This document shows, piece after piece, positions 25,470 to 33,354 of a stretch of 39,488 nucleotides of DNA. The notes beneath the pieces were generated by a model, which ran no database searches, was not told the DNA's origin, and saw only the letters and a list, made by a program, of their open reading frames with translations. The position numbers were made by a program, and so were the translations under genes. The first letter of the stretch is position 1; every line of letters starts with the position of its first letter. Source of the DNA: CAZJAD01 sp964543855 (lineage in GTDB: Bacteria; Electryoneota; RPQS01; DYHQ01); contig CAZJAD010000011.1 in the NCBI GenBank assembly GCA_964543855.1, positions 1-39,488 of the forward strand, written 5' to 3'.

Positions 25470-26467
25470 CATTGCTGAGCCTGTGTGTCGCCCTGCTAAG
25501 CTTGTTGGCTCTGAGCCCGGCTTGGGCCCAGGTTCACACGGGCTACCTGATTCCCAATCCTGTGGCGGCCCGCGACTTTGCCTTGGGGGGGAGCACCGGC
25601 GCCCTGAGCTACCCACCCCAGTCCGCGAGCATGAACCCTGCCGGTCTCGAACTCTTCGCACCGTCAGAAACGGGACGGGTGGCCGTGCTGATTCACCCGG
25701 CATCGGTCGGGCAAATCAGCGAACTCTGGCAAAGCGGGACCGTAAGTACACCGGACAAAATTATTGACAGCGCGCGCCTGCTGGTGCATGGCATCGGTCT
25801 GCAGAAGTCGATCTTCCTCTTCGCAGCGTTCTTCACCGAACCGGTCTTGAGGGAACACGACCTGCCGCCGGATCGTACTTATGAAGAGGATCCGCTTTCC
25901 GGACTGCATCGCAACTCGCTCTTATTCAAGCTCTATTTGCATCCTCAGGTGGCTGTCGGCGGCCGGGTGGACCGCTTCTACGAAGGCCGTCATGGGCTGG
26001 CCAATGCCCACAGCTATGGCGTTATTCTGCGCCGAAAAAATGTTCATGTGGGCCTGCAATACCAGAAATTCCCTCCCGAAGGCAATTTCTCGACGCATCC
26101 CCTCGATCGGCGCGGCGACCAGACGACGAGCGCAGCCTTGACATGGAAACAGACCGATTTCTCGGTATCGTTCCAGCTTATGAACCTCGCTCAGAAGTCC
26201 GAGCGGGCCTTCTTGGAGCCTCATGCCGGGATTGAGTGGAGGCCTGTGCGAGCGGTGGCAATCCGAGCAGGAGGGACCCAGTTTTCTCGGTCCGATAGAT
26301 GGGCATGGACCGCAGGGTTGGGCCTGCTGGACGCAAACTGGCTGCGTCGGCAAGCGCGGCGCCTCACCTGTCCCGACGATATCATTCAACTGGCGGCTGG
26401 GGTCATTTACCGAAAGCAGACTCCACTTTCCGTCACCGGCATCTTGACTCTTGCATGGCGTCTCTGA
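25466..26467 (+). CDS. Putative outer-membrane beta-barrel protein (PorV/OmpP1-like)
   Basis: The protein has 333 residues. The signal peptide (TLLSLCVALLSLLALSPAWA) ends at AQV. The mature start has NPVAARDFALGGSTGALSYP and SASMNPAGLELF, which resembles the ARALGMGG/NPA pattern of PorV and OmpP1/FadL-like barrels. Alternating strands continue to the end, ILTLAWRL, a typical barrel C-terminus. Its function is unknown. Start: GTG 25466 overlapping the lnt stop, which puts the signal peptide exactly at the N-terminus; longer frames would bury it. It is weaker in family signature than the paralogue at 11441. Confidence 0.6.
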   Translation: MTLLSLCVALLSLLALSPAWAQVHTGYLIPNPVAARDFALGGSTGALSYPPQSASMNPAGLELFAPSETGRVAVLIHPASVGQISELWQSGTVSTPDKIIDSARLLVHGIGLQKSIFLFAAFFTEPVLREHDLPPDRTYEEDPLSGLHRNSLLFKLYLHPQVAVGGRVDRFYEGRHGLANAHSYGVILRRKNVHVGLQYQKFPPEGNFSTHPLDRRGDQTTSAALTWKQTDFSVSFQLMNLAQKSERAFLEPHAGIEWRPVRAVAIRAGGTQFSRSDRWAWTAGLGLLDANWLRRQARRLTCPDDIIQLAAGVIYRKQTPLSVTGILTLAWRL

Positions 26468-26533
26468 GAGTTCTGCGACATTCCGCAGACTGACCGATAC
26501 GACGATACTCGCATTCAACGATCGATATCGTTT

Positions 26534-26779
26534 ATGAAATCTCTGTTCTTGGTTCTGTTGATCTGTTCCGTTGTCGCTTGTGGGGAGTCGCTCGACTCGA
26601 CCCGCATCTCGCTAAACGAGCAAGAAGTCCAGGTCGCGGACGCGGGTTCGGAGCAGGTGCAACAGGCCGATAGCGTGAGCCGGTCAGACTCGACCATGCG
26701 GACATGGGTGGTGCCGCTCGTTCTTGTGGTGGCGGTTGGGACATCCTTTTTCCTGCTCTTCACCCTCCGCAGCCGATAG
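26534..26779 (+). CDS. Small lipoprotein with C-terminal transmembrane helix
   Basis: The protein has 81 residues. A signal peptide ends in the lipobox VVAC (Cys16). An acidic, Gln/Ser-rich middle of about 40 residues follows. A hydrophobic segment (about residues 57-77, WVVPLVLVVAVGTSFFLLF) precedes a basic end (RSR). Lipidation at one end and a membrane helix at the other would pin both ends to the inner membrane. I recognise no family. It lies just upstream of bamD, in the same direction. Confidence 0.55.
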   Translation: MKSLFLVLLICSVVACGESLDSTRISLNEQEVQVADAGSEQVQQADSVSRSDSTMRTWVVPLVLVVAVGTSFFLLFTLRSR

Positions 26780-26834
26780 AAACAACATTTCGCGGACGCT
26801 CATTCGGCCGCGCTGCGTGACAATTCTTAAGGAA

Positions 26835-27617
26835 ATGATGGGCATCAAGAAAACAGTTTCTGTTTCGTCTGTCGTCGGGTGGCTTCTCCTCGGTGTGTTA
26901 TTCTCCGGGTGTGCGAAGTCAGTGCGCCAGACGGAGCTCCTGGGTCCACAGCTGAGCTTTCGCAAAGCACTGCATCTCTACGAAAGAGAGCGCTACTACA
27001 AAGCGCAGCAAGCCCTGAAAGACATTGTGCTGAACTACTCCGGCACGGCCATCATCGATTCGGCTAAATTCTATTTGGGCCTGACCTATTTTCAGATGCG
27101 TGACTACCTGACAGCCGCCGACGAGTTCCAGCGCCTCGGACAGCGCTATCCGCAAAGTCCTGTAGCCCCAAACGCCCAATTCTATGTCGCCCTGAGTTAC
27201 TTCGAGATGGCGCCCTCCTATGCGCTGGATCAGGAATACACGACAAAGGCCTTGGACGAATTCCAGCGGTTCCTGGAAGATTATGGCGATCATCCCCTGC
27301 AACCTGATGCTCAGAATTACATCGACCAGTGTCGAGACAAGCTCGGACGGAAAGAATACGCGGCGGCCCTCCTCTATTTCAAAATGAACGAATATGCCTC
27401 AAGTGTCCTCTGCGCGGATGTGGTTCTCGCCGATTACTACGACACCCGGTGGGCTGGCGCAGCGCAATTCTTAAAGGCAAAGTGTTTCCTCGCCCTGAAG
27501 GACCATATCCGCGCAGCCGAGGAACTGCAGAAATTCCTGACAAAATACCCCGGTCGAAAAGAGAACGCGATGGCGCGGGCGCTTCTCGCGGATATCCGTA
27601 ACCAGGAGCGTCAGTGA
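26835..27617 (+). CDS. bamD: BamD-type outer-membrane assembly lipoprotein
   Basis: The protein has 260 residues (ATG 26835; ATG 26838 equally possible). The lipobox LFSGC follows a signal peptide. About five tetratricopeptide-like helix pairs follow, starting at ALHLYERERYYKAQQALKDI, as in BamD/YfiO. BamD works with BamA to fold outer-membrane barrels, which fits the barrel proteins in this window. AAGG lies 5 bases before the second ATG. Other TPR lipoproteins look similar, but length, lipobox and repeat spacing fit BamD. Confidence 0.85.
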   Translation: MMGIKKTVSVSSVVGWLLLGVLFSGCAKSVRQTELLGPQLSFRKALHLYERERYYKAQQALKDIVLNYSGTAIIDSAKFYLGLTYFQMRDYLTAADEFQRLGQRYPQSPVAPNAQFYVALSYFEMAPSYALDQEYTTKALDEFQRFLEDYGDHPLQPDAQNYIDQCRDKLGRKEYAAALLYFKMNEYASSVLCADVVLADYYDTRWAGAAQFLKAKCFLALKDHIRAAEELQKFLTKYPGRKENAMARALLADIRNQERQ

Positions 27618-27620
27618 CTC

Positions 27621-28208
27621 GTGAAACTCGGCCTCTTCGGGGGATCATTTGACCCCATCCATAACGGTCATCTTCTCACACTGAGCGCGGCGGCAAGCGA
27701 GCTTGCCTTGGATCGCGTTCTTCTGATCCCGAATCCCTTTCCCCCTCACAAACCTGCCGAGCAGCTCACACCCTATGTGCATCGCCGTGAAATGGTGCGC
27801 CTGGCCCTGAAAGCTTTCCCGGCGTTTGAGCTCGCGACGATCGAGGAGGAGAGCAAGGGCCCGGCCTATACGACGGATACCGTCCGTCGCGTGCTCGAGA
27901 CACGAGGTATCTCGCCCGAAGATTGCTGGCTTGTCATCGGTGCCGACGCGCTGTTGGAACTCGAGACCTGGAAGGACCCGGAAGCACTCTATCGCGATTG
28001 CAGGATCGCCGTTCTGCCGCGACCCGGCTGCGACCTCGCCCGTGTACCAAAGCGATTCTTGACGCGCACGCGTGTCTTGAAGAGTCCACAAATAGATATA
28101 TCCGCCTCCGAAGTGCGCGCTCGGGTGGCAGCAGGAGAGCCTATCGGCCATCTGGTGCCGGAGCCTGTCGAAGCCTACATTCATTCTCACAAACTCTACC
28201 GCCCATGA
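27621..28208 (+). CDS. nadD: Nicotinate-nucleotide adenylyltransferase
   Basis: The protein has 195 residues. NadD adenylates nicotinate mononucleotide in NAD synthesis. The nucleotidyltransferase signature GGSFDPIHNGH is at the start, followed by PNPFPPHK. The second ATP-binding motif is ISASEVR near the end (usually ISSTxIR). Start: GTG 27621, three bases after bamD. Its stop overlaps the resB ATG by four bases. Confidence 0.96.
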   Translation: MKLGLFGGSFDPIHNGHLLTLSAAASELALDRVLLIPNPFPPHKPAEQLTPYVHRREMVRLALKAFPAFELATIEEESKGPAYTTDTVRRVLETRGISPEDCWLVIGADALLELETWKDPEALYRDCRIAVLPRPGCDLARVPKRFLTRTRVLKSPQIDISASEVRARVAAGEPIGHLVPEPVEAYIHSHKLYRP

Positions 28209-29818
28209 AGGGAGACAACACAGCACCTCGACGCTCATTGGTAACGCGCCTTTGGGCCACGCTCGCCTCGATGAAGTTCGCCATCTGGCTCCTGATTATC
28301 CTGGCAGTGATTTCAGTTTTCGGGCTCTTCGTCGAAGAGTTTTTGCCTGACCATCCAAGCTCATCCTCGTGGGCTCAGTTCGTCTGGTCCAAACTGGGGC
28401 AGCGAGGGATGACTTTCCTTCAAGGAATCGGCCTGACGCGCCCGTTCCATGCTCCTTGGTATCGATTCCTCGTCGCCCTGCTGTCCGTCAGCCTTCTCGC
28501 CTGTCTCATCCAGCGTATTCCGGGTATCTTGAGCCGTTTGGCTCGCGGTCCTGCGCGCTTGGGCAAGAACGCCGTTCAAGCGCTGCCGCTCCACGCAACG
28601 GTTGCCGCCATCTCTCCAGAAACCCTCGCGGCAAACTGGCCGTCGGGATTCAACCGACAGGAAGAGAAAGACGACACCGGTCAACTCTGGCGAGGTGAAC
28701 GGGGACAATACGCTCACCTTGGATCCGTCCTGACTCATGTGGGCATGTTTCTTCTGGCGGTCGGAGCACTGTTGGCCAGCCTCGGAGTGCGCCAGTTCCA
28801 GGTGGGAGCCTTTCCAGGCGACACCGTTGCATCATACGAGATTCCCTTCGCCGTTCGAGTCGACAGTTTCCGCGTGGAATACTACCCGTTGGCCCCGGGA
28901 CAAACCGTGCTCGTAGGCGAGGAATTTCTCGGACGCACCTTAAGACAGACTGAAAGCGAGGTTTGGCTCGTCGAAGTGTTTCGGGAACGCGGTGTCTCCC
29001 AGCGGATCGAAGTGCCGGCGGGCATGCTGAAGAACCGCTTCGATCACGACTACGACAGCGGCAACATCAGCGACTACATCGCTAGTGTCTCGGTTCTGGA
29101 GGAGAATCAGGTCGTGCGTCGCGCTCGCATTGAGGTGAATCATCCGCTCAGGCACAAGGGTTGGCGGGTTTATCAGAGCTCATACGAGCCGGGAATGCCG
29201 CGCGTCTTGGCGAGGTTCGATACGGCCTTCGTGCAGGTTATGAGGGCGTCAGACAGCACAATCGTGGACACGATCCACTTGCCTATGAGCGGCCTCGCAC
29301 ACTTCGCCGACACCTACTCGATGAGAGCGGCGGGCTTCTATCCCGATTACCGCCGAGCCTCGGGCGAAGATCATTCTCTATCTGCCCACATGAATAATCC
29401 CGCTGTCCGGGTGCATGTTTTCAGAGGCGCCGATTCGCTCGGCAGCACCGTGCTCTTCCAGAGATTCGCCTTTCATGGAGGTTTCGACGACCGTGTGCCG
29501 TTTCTCTTCCAGATTATGGACATCACCGGTCCGGTCGCGACCGAGGAGTTGCGCACCATTCTCCAGTTCCGTCGCGATGAGGGAGTCACGGTCATCTGGG
29601 CGGGATTCATCATCATGACCGTTGGCTTGCTTTTAGCCTTCTATCTGGTTCATCGCCAGTTCTGGGTTCGGCTCGAGCCTTTGCCCGACGGTCGGGTGCA
29701 AGCCGTTATCGGCGCCGAATGCACTCGCGGAGCTCACCACTTCGAACGCGAGTTCCGCACAGTTATCTCGCGCATGAGACAGGAGGAAACGCCTCCACCC
29801 GCCCGACCTTCCTCGTGA
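28205..29818 (+). CDS. resB: ResB/Ccs1-type cytochrome c biogenesis protein
   Basis: The protein has 537 residues. Three transmembrane helices lie in the first ~200 residues (one near SMKFAIWLLIILAVISVFGL and one starting HLGSVLTHVGMFLLAVGALL). A large periplasmic domain follows, with NHPLRHKGWRVYQSSYEPG, and then a final helix near WAGFIIMTVGLLLAFYL. This is the layout of ResB, which with CcsA/ResC attaches heme to apocytochromes in system II. No ccsA follows, which is unusual because the two are normally adjacent or fused. Its ATG overlaps the nadD stop. It probably serves the octaheme cytochrome at 503 among others (inference). Confidence 0.88.
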   Translation: MKGDNTAPRRSLVTRLWATLASMKFAIWLLIILAVISVFGLFVEEFLPDHPSSSSWAQFVWSKLGQRGMTFLQGIGLTRPFHAPWYRFLVALLSVSLLACLIQRIPGILSRLARGPARLGKNAVQALPLHATVAAISPETLAANWPSGFNRQEEKDDTGQLWRGERGQYAHLGSVLTHVGMFLLAVGALLASLGVRQFQVGAFPGDTVASYEIPFAVRVDSFRVEYYPLAPGQTVLVGEEFLGRTLRQTESEVWLVEVFRERGVSQRIEVPAGMLKNRFDHDYDSGNISDYIASVSVLEENQVVRRARIEVNHPLRHKGWRVYQSSYEPGMPRVLARFDTAFVQVMRASDSTIVDTIHLPMSGLAHFADTYSMRAAGFYPDYRRASGEDHSLSAHMNNPAVRVHVFRGADSLGSTVLFQRFAFHGGFDDRVPFLFQIMDITGPVATEELRTILQFRRDEGVTVIWAGFIIMTVGLLLAFYLVHRQFWVRLEPLPDGRVQAVIGAECTRGAHHFEREFRTVISRMRQEETPPPARPSS

Positions 29819-29831
29819 CGAGGTCTCCCGA

Positions 29832-30569
29832 ATGTCGCACCAATTGCTGCCCGATTGGGAAGGAGTCATTCTCGGTCTATCGACGCGGCGTCATGGCGCC
29901 ATGTCTTTCAATCGTCATGAAGTGGCTGAAGTCGCGCGTAACCGTCGCGATTTCCTGGTGGGGTTGGGCCTGAGACTTGGTGACTGCGTGGGGCCGGAGC
30001 TCGTCCATGGCGACCGTGTGGCTCACGTGGTCGCAAAGGATAAAGGAACCGGCGCGGCCACGGCTAACGGACGCATTCCTCAAACCGATGCCCTGATTAC
30101 CAACGAACCCGGTTTGATCCTCACGACAACCCATGCCGATTGTGCGCCCGTCTACTACTACAGCGCGAAGAAAGGAGTCATCGGTTTGGCGCACGCGGGA
30201 TGGCGCGGGATTCTGGCCGGCCTGCCGGCAAAGGTCGTGGAAGCGATCCACGCTCATTGTCAAAGCTATCCTGACGATTTGAAGGTCGCCATCGGTCCAA
30301 CGATCTGCACCTGGCATTATCCCGTCGGGCGGAACATAGCCGATGCTTTCAAAAACCGCTTCGGCGACGAAGTGTTGGCGCGTGAAGGCGACAACATACA
30401 TCTGGATCTCAGCGCAGCCGTCATGCGCGATTTGATCTCAACTGGAGTCTCACCGTCGAGTATCGTTATGCCGAAAGCGTGCACCTTCTGTGATTCAACC
30501 CTCAGCTCATGGCGCCGCGACCGAAACGCGGTGCAACCCATGCTGGCCTTCATCGTCTTGAAAACCTGA
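29832..30569 (+). CDS. pgeF: PgeF/YfiH family laccase-domain protein
   Basis: The protein has 245 residues. The metal ligand positions of the family are present: His in LVHGDRV, Cys in THADCAPVYYY and His in AHAGWRG. Members were first called polyphenol oxidases. Some act as purine nucleoside phosphorylases, and E. coli PgeF edits peptidoglycan precursors wrongly carrying L-Ser. Which applies here is open. GAGG just ahead and the 13-base gap after resB support the ATG at 29832. thiN follows 7 bases on. Confidence 0.9.
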   Translation: MSHQLLPDWEGVILGLSTRRHGAMSFNRHEVAEVARNRRDFLVGLGLRLGDCVGPELVHGDRVAHVVAKDKGTGAATANGRIPQTDALITNEPGLILTTTHADCAPVYYYSAKKGVIGLAHAGWRGILAGLPAKVVEAIHAHCQSYPDDLKVAIGPTICTWHYPVGRNIADAFKNRFGDEVLAREGDNIHLDLSAAVMRDLISTGVSPSSIVMPKACTFCDSTLSSWRRDRNAVQPMLAFIVLKT

Positions 30570-30576
30570 TTTTCCA

Positions 30577-31272
30577 ATGTCTCGAGCACGCGCATCACTC
30601 TCGTACGACGCACTCCTTGTGGCCGATGGCAGCTTGCCATCGGGCAAATGCCTCCGCGCGCTCATTGACGCATCCAGGCGAACCATTGCACTTGACGGAG
30701 CTGCAGATCAACTCGATCGCAAAGGACTCAGGCCCGACATCATCCTCGGAGACCTCGATTCGATCTCTCCGTCGACACTGAAATCCGCCGCGCGCCGACG
30801 CATTACAATTGTCCGAGTGGCGGAGCAGGAGACACCGGACTTGGACAAAGGCCTTCGGCTCTGTCATCGCCGAGCGTGGAAGCGCGTTTGCGTCGCCGGT
30901 TTTCTCGGGCCTCGGCTGGATCACAGTCTGAACGCCTTGGGCGCTTTCGCCAAGTTCGATGACCTGGAACTCACTCTCATCACCTCTCAGTCCATCGGTA
31001 GGGTCGTCCATGGACCCGCTGCCCTCACCTGCACGGTGCGACCAGGTCTGCGGCTCTCGGTCATGCCAGCGCCGGTGGCACATGGCATCACGCTCTCAGG
31101 CGTTCGCTGGCGTCTTCGCGCGCGAACACTCCGCCAAGGTGGTCTTGTGAGTTTGAGCAACGAGGCCATCGCGCCAGTCGTCACAATGCGTCAAACCTCC
31201 GGTTGCAGCATCTTCATCGCTCAGCGCCGCCGGGATCAAATCTCACTTGACTTCACAACACCCATGCGATAG
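30577..31272 (+). CDS. thiN: Thiamine pyrophosphokinase
   Basis: The protein has 231 residues. It converts thiamine to thiamine diphosphate. The motifs ALDGAADQL, PDIILGDLDSISP, ETPDLDKGLRL and GFLGPRLDHSLNAL match the catalytic domain of the family in order. The C-terminal vitamin B1-binding domain is beta-rich. No riboswitch sequence is seen before it. It ends the long run of same-strand genes; a strong terminator follows 43 bases after its stop. Confidence 0.92.
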   Translation: MSRARASLSYDALLVADGSLPSGKCLRALIDASRRTIALDGAADQLDRKGLRPDIILGDLDSISPSTLKSAARRRITIVRVAEQETPDLDKGLRLCHRRAWKRVCVAGFLGPRLDHSLNALGAFAKFDDLELTLITSQSIGRVVHGPAALTCTVRPGLRLSVMPAPVAHGITLSGVRWRLRARTLRQGGLVSLSNEAIAPVVTMRQTSGCSIFIAQRRRDQISLDFTTPMR

Positions 31273-31310
31273 CGGTCTCTCCTGTAATTCGGAGCAGTGC
31301 TCCTGCATAG

Positions 31311-31346
31311 AAAAAGCCCCGACGCCTGTCGGGGCTCTTCTTTTTC
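31311..31346 (+). terminator. Strong rho-independent terminator after thiN
   Basis: AGCCCCGAC (31315-31323) and GTCGGGGCT (31328-31336) form a perfect 9-bp stem with a GCCT loop, followed by CTTCTTTTT. An A run before the stem could let it act on the other strand too. It closes the rel-to-thiN gene run. Confidence 0.92.
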
Positions 31347-31372
31347 AGGCATTTGCGGTTCCACAGAGCTAC

Positions 31373-31401
31373 TTGCTATTTCGGCGAGGCTTTCGTATCT
31401 T
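31373..31401 (+). promoter_or_regulatory. Possible sigma-70 promoter for the gene at 31435
   Basis: TTGCTA (31373-31378), a 17-base spacer, then TATCTT (31396-31401). Two mismatches in each box make it a modest match. It sits between the thiN terminator and the next start codon, where a promoter is needed. Confidence 0.4.
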
Positions 31402-31434
31402 GAATCAGAAAACCACCACTCCACTGGCGACACG

Positions 31435-32490
31435 ATGATGCCAAGAACTCAAGTGACAGACCGCTTCGCACAAGGTTTCCCGGCCTTGCTCTCGAAGGAG
31501 TCGTATCTTACGGATCCCATCGAGCCCGGGCTGTCTCTGCCTCTCCTGCTGCTCTTGAGAAGCGAAGGACTGCCGCTTGACTATGCCTTTGTGGACGTGG
31601 TCTCTGGTCACGCGACTCAGTTCATCTACGCGATTGGCCACCCGGAGTGTTTTGAGTTGGCCTTTGAACCTCCGATTGAAACACTCTTCAAGGCTCTTCA
31701 CTTGACATGGCAAGAGACAACGCCGTCGGATACTCACACTGCTTTTCAAGTGCTCTCTCGGTGGGTCGGTGAAACGGGCAAACCCGCGCTGGCACGCCTG
31801 AGCGAGCCGATGCTGGTTTTCGGAGTTAGTACGGCGGGACTGGAAAACTATTTCCACATCATCCGCTCTCATCCGAATCCCAGACCTGAACGCATCCGGG
31901 TTCTGGACATGGACCTCACCTACTGGCGCCAACCCGTCGACGAAGGAAACGAACTCGTCCGCATCATCGAAAAGAGGTCGGGAGATTTCTCCGAGTCAGA
32001 CCTTGCGCGGCGTGCCGCACGCCGGGCTGTCTATCAGTGGCATGCAGGAGAACTTGCGACATGCGCTGCTGGTGAAAAGGCGTACCTTGCCTTCGCCAGC
32101 GACTTGCGCGATTCGAACAGGGATTTCACCGGGCTCAAGGCATCGGCGTGGGGCTGCTCACCGATCTACCAGCAGTGGACGGCGCGTTACAGCGCCAGTC
32201 GCTTCTTCGAGCGTATGGCGCCTCGCTTCGGTGGGAAGACTCGCGGCGCACTCGAGAAAGCCGCTTTCTATTATCACCAGTGCTGTCAAGCCTGGCATGA
32301 TTGGGATCGTGAGCTCGGCCGACCATGGAATTGGTCGCAATCCCCAAAGCTCGAAACGGAAAAGCAGCTTCAGCACTTCTACCACCGCTGGAAAGATCCC
32401 AAACGGCGAGCCGCAGGTGCGGACTGCGTCGAACAAGCCATGGATTGGGAGCGAAAGGCCGTAACCGAACTCACCAAAGTCACCCTCTGA
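31435..32490 (+). CDS. Uncharacterised protein, possibly with a C39/BtrH-like N-terminal half
   Basis: The protein has 351 residues from ATG 31435; ATG 31438 is possible. There is no signal peptide or membrane helix. The N-terminal half (LPLLLLLRSEGLPLDYAFVD, then SGHATQFIYAI) recalls BtrH_N/C39-peptidase-like proteins, which start with a conserved small-residue SG motif. The usual catalytic Cys is not evident, so this is a weak similarity. The second half is helical and rich in Trp, Tyr, Arg and Ala, with AFYYHQCCQAWHDWDREL. I recognise no named family. The gene has its own promoter candidate and stands alone, followed by a repeat cluster and facing a minus-strand gene. Confidence 0.65.
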   Translation: MMPRTQVTDRFAQGFPALLSKESYLTDPIEPGLSLPLLLLLRSEGLPLDYAFVDVVSGHATQFIYAIGHPECFELAFEPPIETLFKALHLTWQETTPSDTHTAFQVLSRWVGETGKPALARLSEPMLVFGVSTAGLENYFHIIRSHPNPRPERIRVLDMDLTYWRQPVDEGNELVRIIEKRSGDFSESDLARRAARRAVYQWHAGELATCAAGEKAYLAFASDLRDSNRDFTGLKASAWGCSPIYQQWTARYSASRFFERMAPRFGGKTRGALEKAAFYYHQCCQAWHDWDRELGRPWNWSQSPKLETEKQLQHFYHRWKDPKRRAAGADCVEQAMDWERKAVTELTKVTL

Positions 32491-32492
32491 TA

Positions 32493-32530
32493 CGCCGAGC
32501 CCCGTCATGTTGCCGAGCCGGGTTCCACGC
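32493..32530 (+). repeat. Partial GCCGAGC repeat units at the start of the cluster
   Basis: Two truncated units, CGCCGAGCCCCG at 32493 and TGCCGAGCCGGGTTCC at 32511, precede the full units. They keep the opening half of the palindrome but lack the closing arm. Confidence 0.5.
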
Positions 32531-32535
32531 GTCAT

Positions 32536-32566
32536 CGCCGAGCAGGGTTCTCAACCCAGCCGGAAT
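32536..32566 (+). repeat. Full 31-nt palindromic repeat unit
   Basis: The unit opens CGCCGAGCAGGGTT and closes AACCCAGCCGGAAT around CTC. GGGTT and AACCC pair, extended by GC and GC. It matches the unit at 32595 at most positions, with differences in the loop and arm. Confidence 0.75.
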
Positions 32567-32594
32567 CAATCTGCGCCGCACGGGATGTCCTTGT

Positions 32595-32625
32595 CGCCGA
32601 GCAGGGTCCCTGACCCTGCCGGAAT
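32595..32625 (+). repeat. Full 31-nt palindromic repeat unit
   Basis: The unit opens CGCCGAGCAGGGTC and closes ACCCTGCCGGAAT. GCAGGGT pairs perfectly with ACCCTGC. It begins 59 bases after the start of the previous copy. The loop-side changes keep the pairing, which argues for selection on the hairpin or copying of a hairpin element. Confidence 0.75.
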
Positions 32626-32652
32626 CTCTTGTGCGTAGCTGGCTGCTTACGG

Positions 32653-32724
32653 CCGACAAAGAGACTCCTGCGCCAGCTGGAGTGTCTCGTCGGTACCCTT
32701 ACTACCCGCGACCTCCGGTCGCGG
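32653..32724 (+). repeat. Two further hairpins in the repeat cluster
   Basis: One hairpin pairs CCGAC (32653-32657) with GTCGG (32689-32693) and GAGAC (32661-32665) with GTCTC (32684-32688). The second is a perfect 8-bp stem, CCGCGACC (32706-32713) with GGTCGCGG (32717-32724), around a TCC loop and followed by AAT like the full units. They may be diverged relatives or unrelated structures. Confidence 0.5.
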
Positions 32725-32736
32725 AATATGATAACA

Positions 32737-32776
32737 GAAAAGGCCTCAGCATGTGTTGCTGAGGCCTTACCTTTAT
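32737..32776. terminator. Bidirectional terminator between converging genes
   Basis: AAGGCCTCAGC (32740-32750) pairs perfectly with GCTGAGGCCTT (32758-32768) as an 11-bp stem with a 7-base loop. The T tails are short on both strands. It lies between the plus-strand gene ending at 32490 and the minus-strand gene ending at 32813. Confidence 0.8.
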
Positions 32777-32812
32777 CTCTTGGATATTCGTCAAACCCAA
32801 GAATCGACTCTA

Positions 32813-33328
32813 TCACGAGCCGAGCAGCTGCTTGATTTCCTTCTCGAAAAAGGCCTTATCGTGATAGCCGACGACTTTCTTGTGTATCTCACCTTGTTGA
32901 TTAATGATGTAGGTCGTGGGAATGCTCGGCGGAGACCCGTACAGTCGCGCCGCGCCTTGGTTAAAAATCGTGTTCGGATAGTTCATGCCGTACTGTCTGG
33001 CAAAATCCTTAACCGCCTTGTTCCCTCTCCGTGCAAACGCCACACCCACCATCACAAAGCCCTTGTCCTTGTATTCACTGTAAAGCTGGGCGAATGAAGG
33101 AATCTCGCGGCGGCACGGACCACACCAAGTATCCCAGAAATCCACGATAACGACCTTGCCGTAGAACTGCCGAAGGTCGATTTGCTTACCATCCACGTCA
33201 GTCATCGTGAGATTCAGCATCTTGGCATCGGAAGGTATTCCGCCGGATGACGCCCGGTTGTCCGGCTTGCATCCTCCAACTTGAACAATCAGAAAAGTCG
33301 CTATCAGAAACGAGGCAAATGTGCGCAT
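32813..33328 (-). CDS. ResA/TlpA-type thioredoxin-like lipoprotein
   Basis: The protein has 171 residues. The signal peptide ends in the lipobox VGGC, so the protein is lipid-anchored outside the inner membrane. The thioredoxin fold has the active site FWDTWCGPCRREIP, and the cis-Pro region is PSIPTTYII. Such proteins reduce apocytochrome cysteines (ResA) or other periplasmic disulfides. GGAGG lies a few bases before the ATG on this strand. Together with ResB at 28205 it suggests system II cytochrome maturation, but the substrate is not shown. It lies downstream of the racemase-like gene on the same strand. Confidence 0.88.
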   Translation of the reverse strand: MRTFASFLIATFLIVQVGGCKPDNRASSGGIPSDAKMLNLTMTDVDGKQIDLRQFYGKVVIVDFWDTWCGPCRREIPSFAQLYSEYKDKGFVMVGVAFARRGNKAVKDFARQYGMNYPNTIFNQGAARLYGSPPSIPTTYIINQQGEIHKKVVGYHDKAFFEKEIKQLLGS

Positions 33329-33354
33329 CTCTCCTCCAAGATCAGACCAGGGGG

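Noticed and set aside
32493..32724. CRISPR array
   Set aside because: The repeats are palindromic, of unequal spacing (19, 24 and 59 bases between starts), partly truncated, and have no cas genes nearby.
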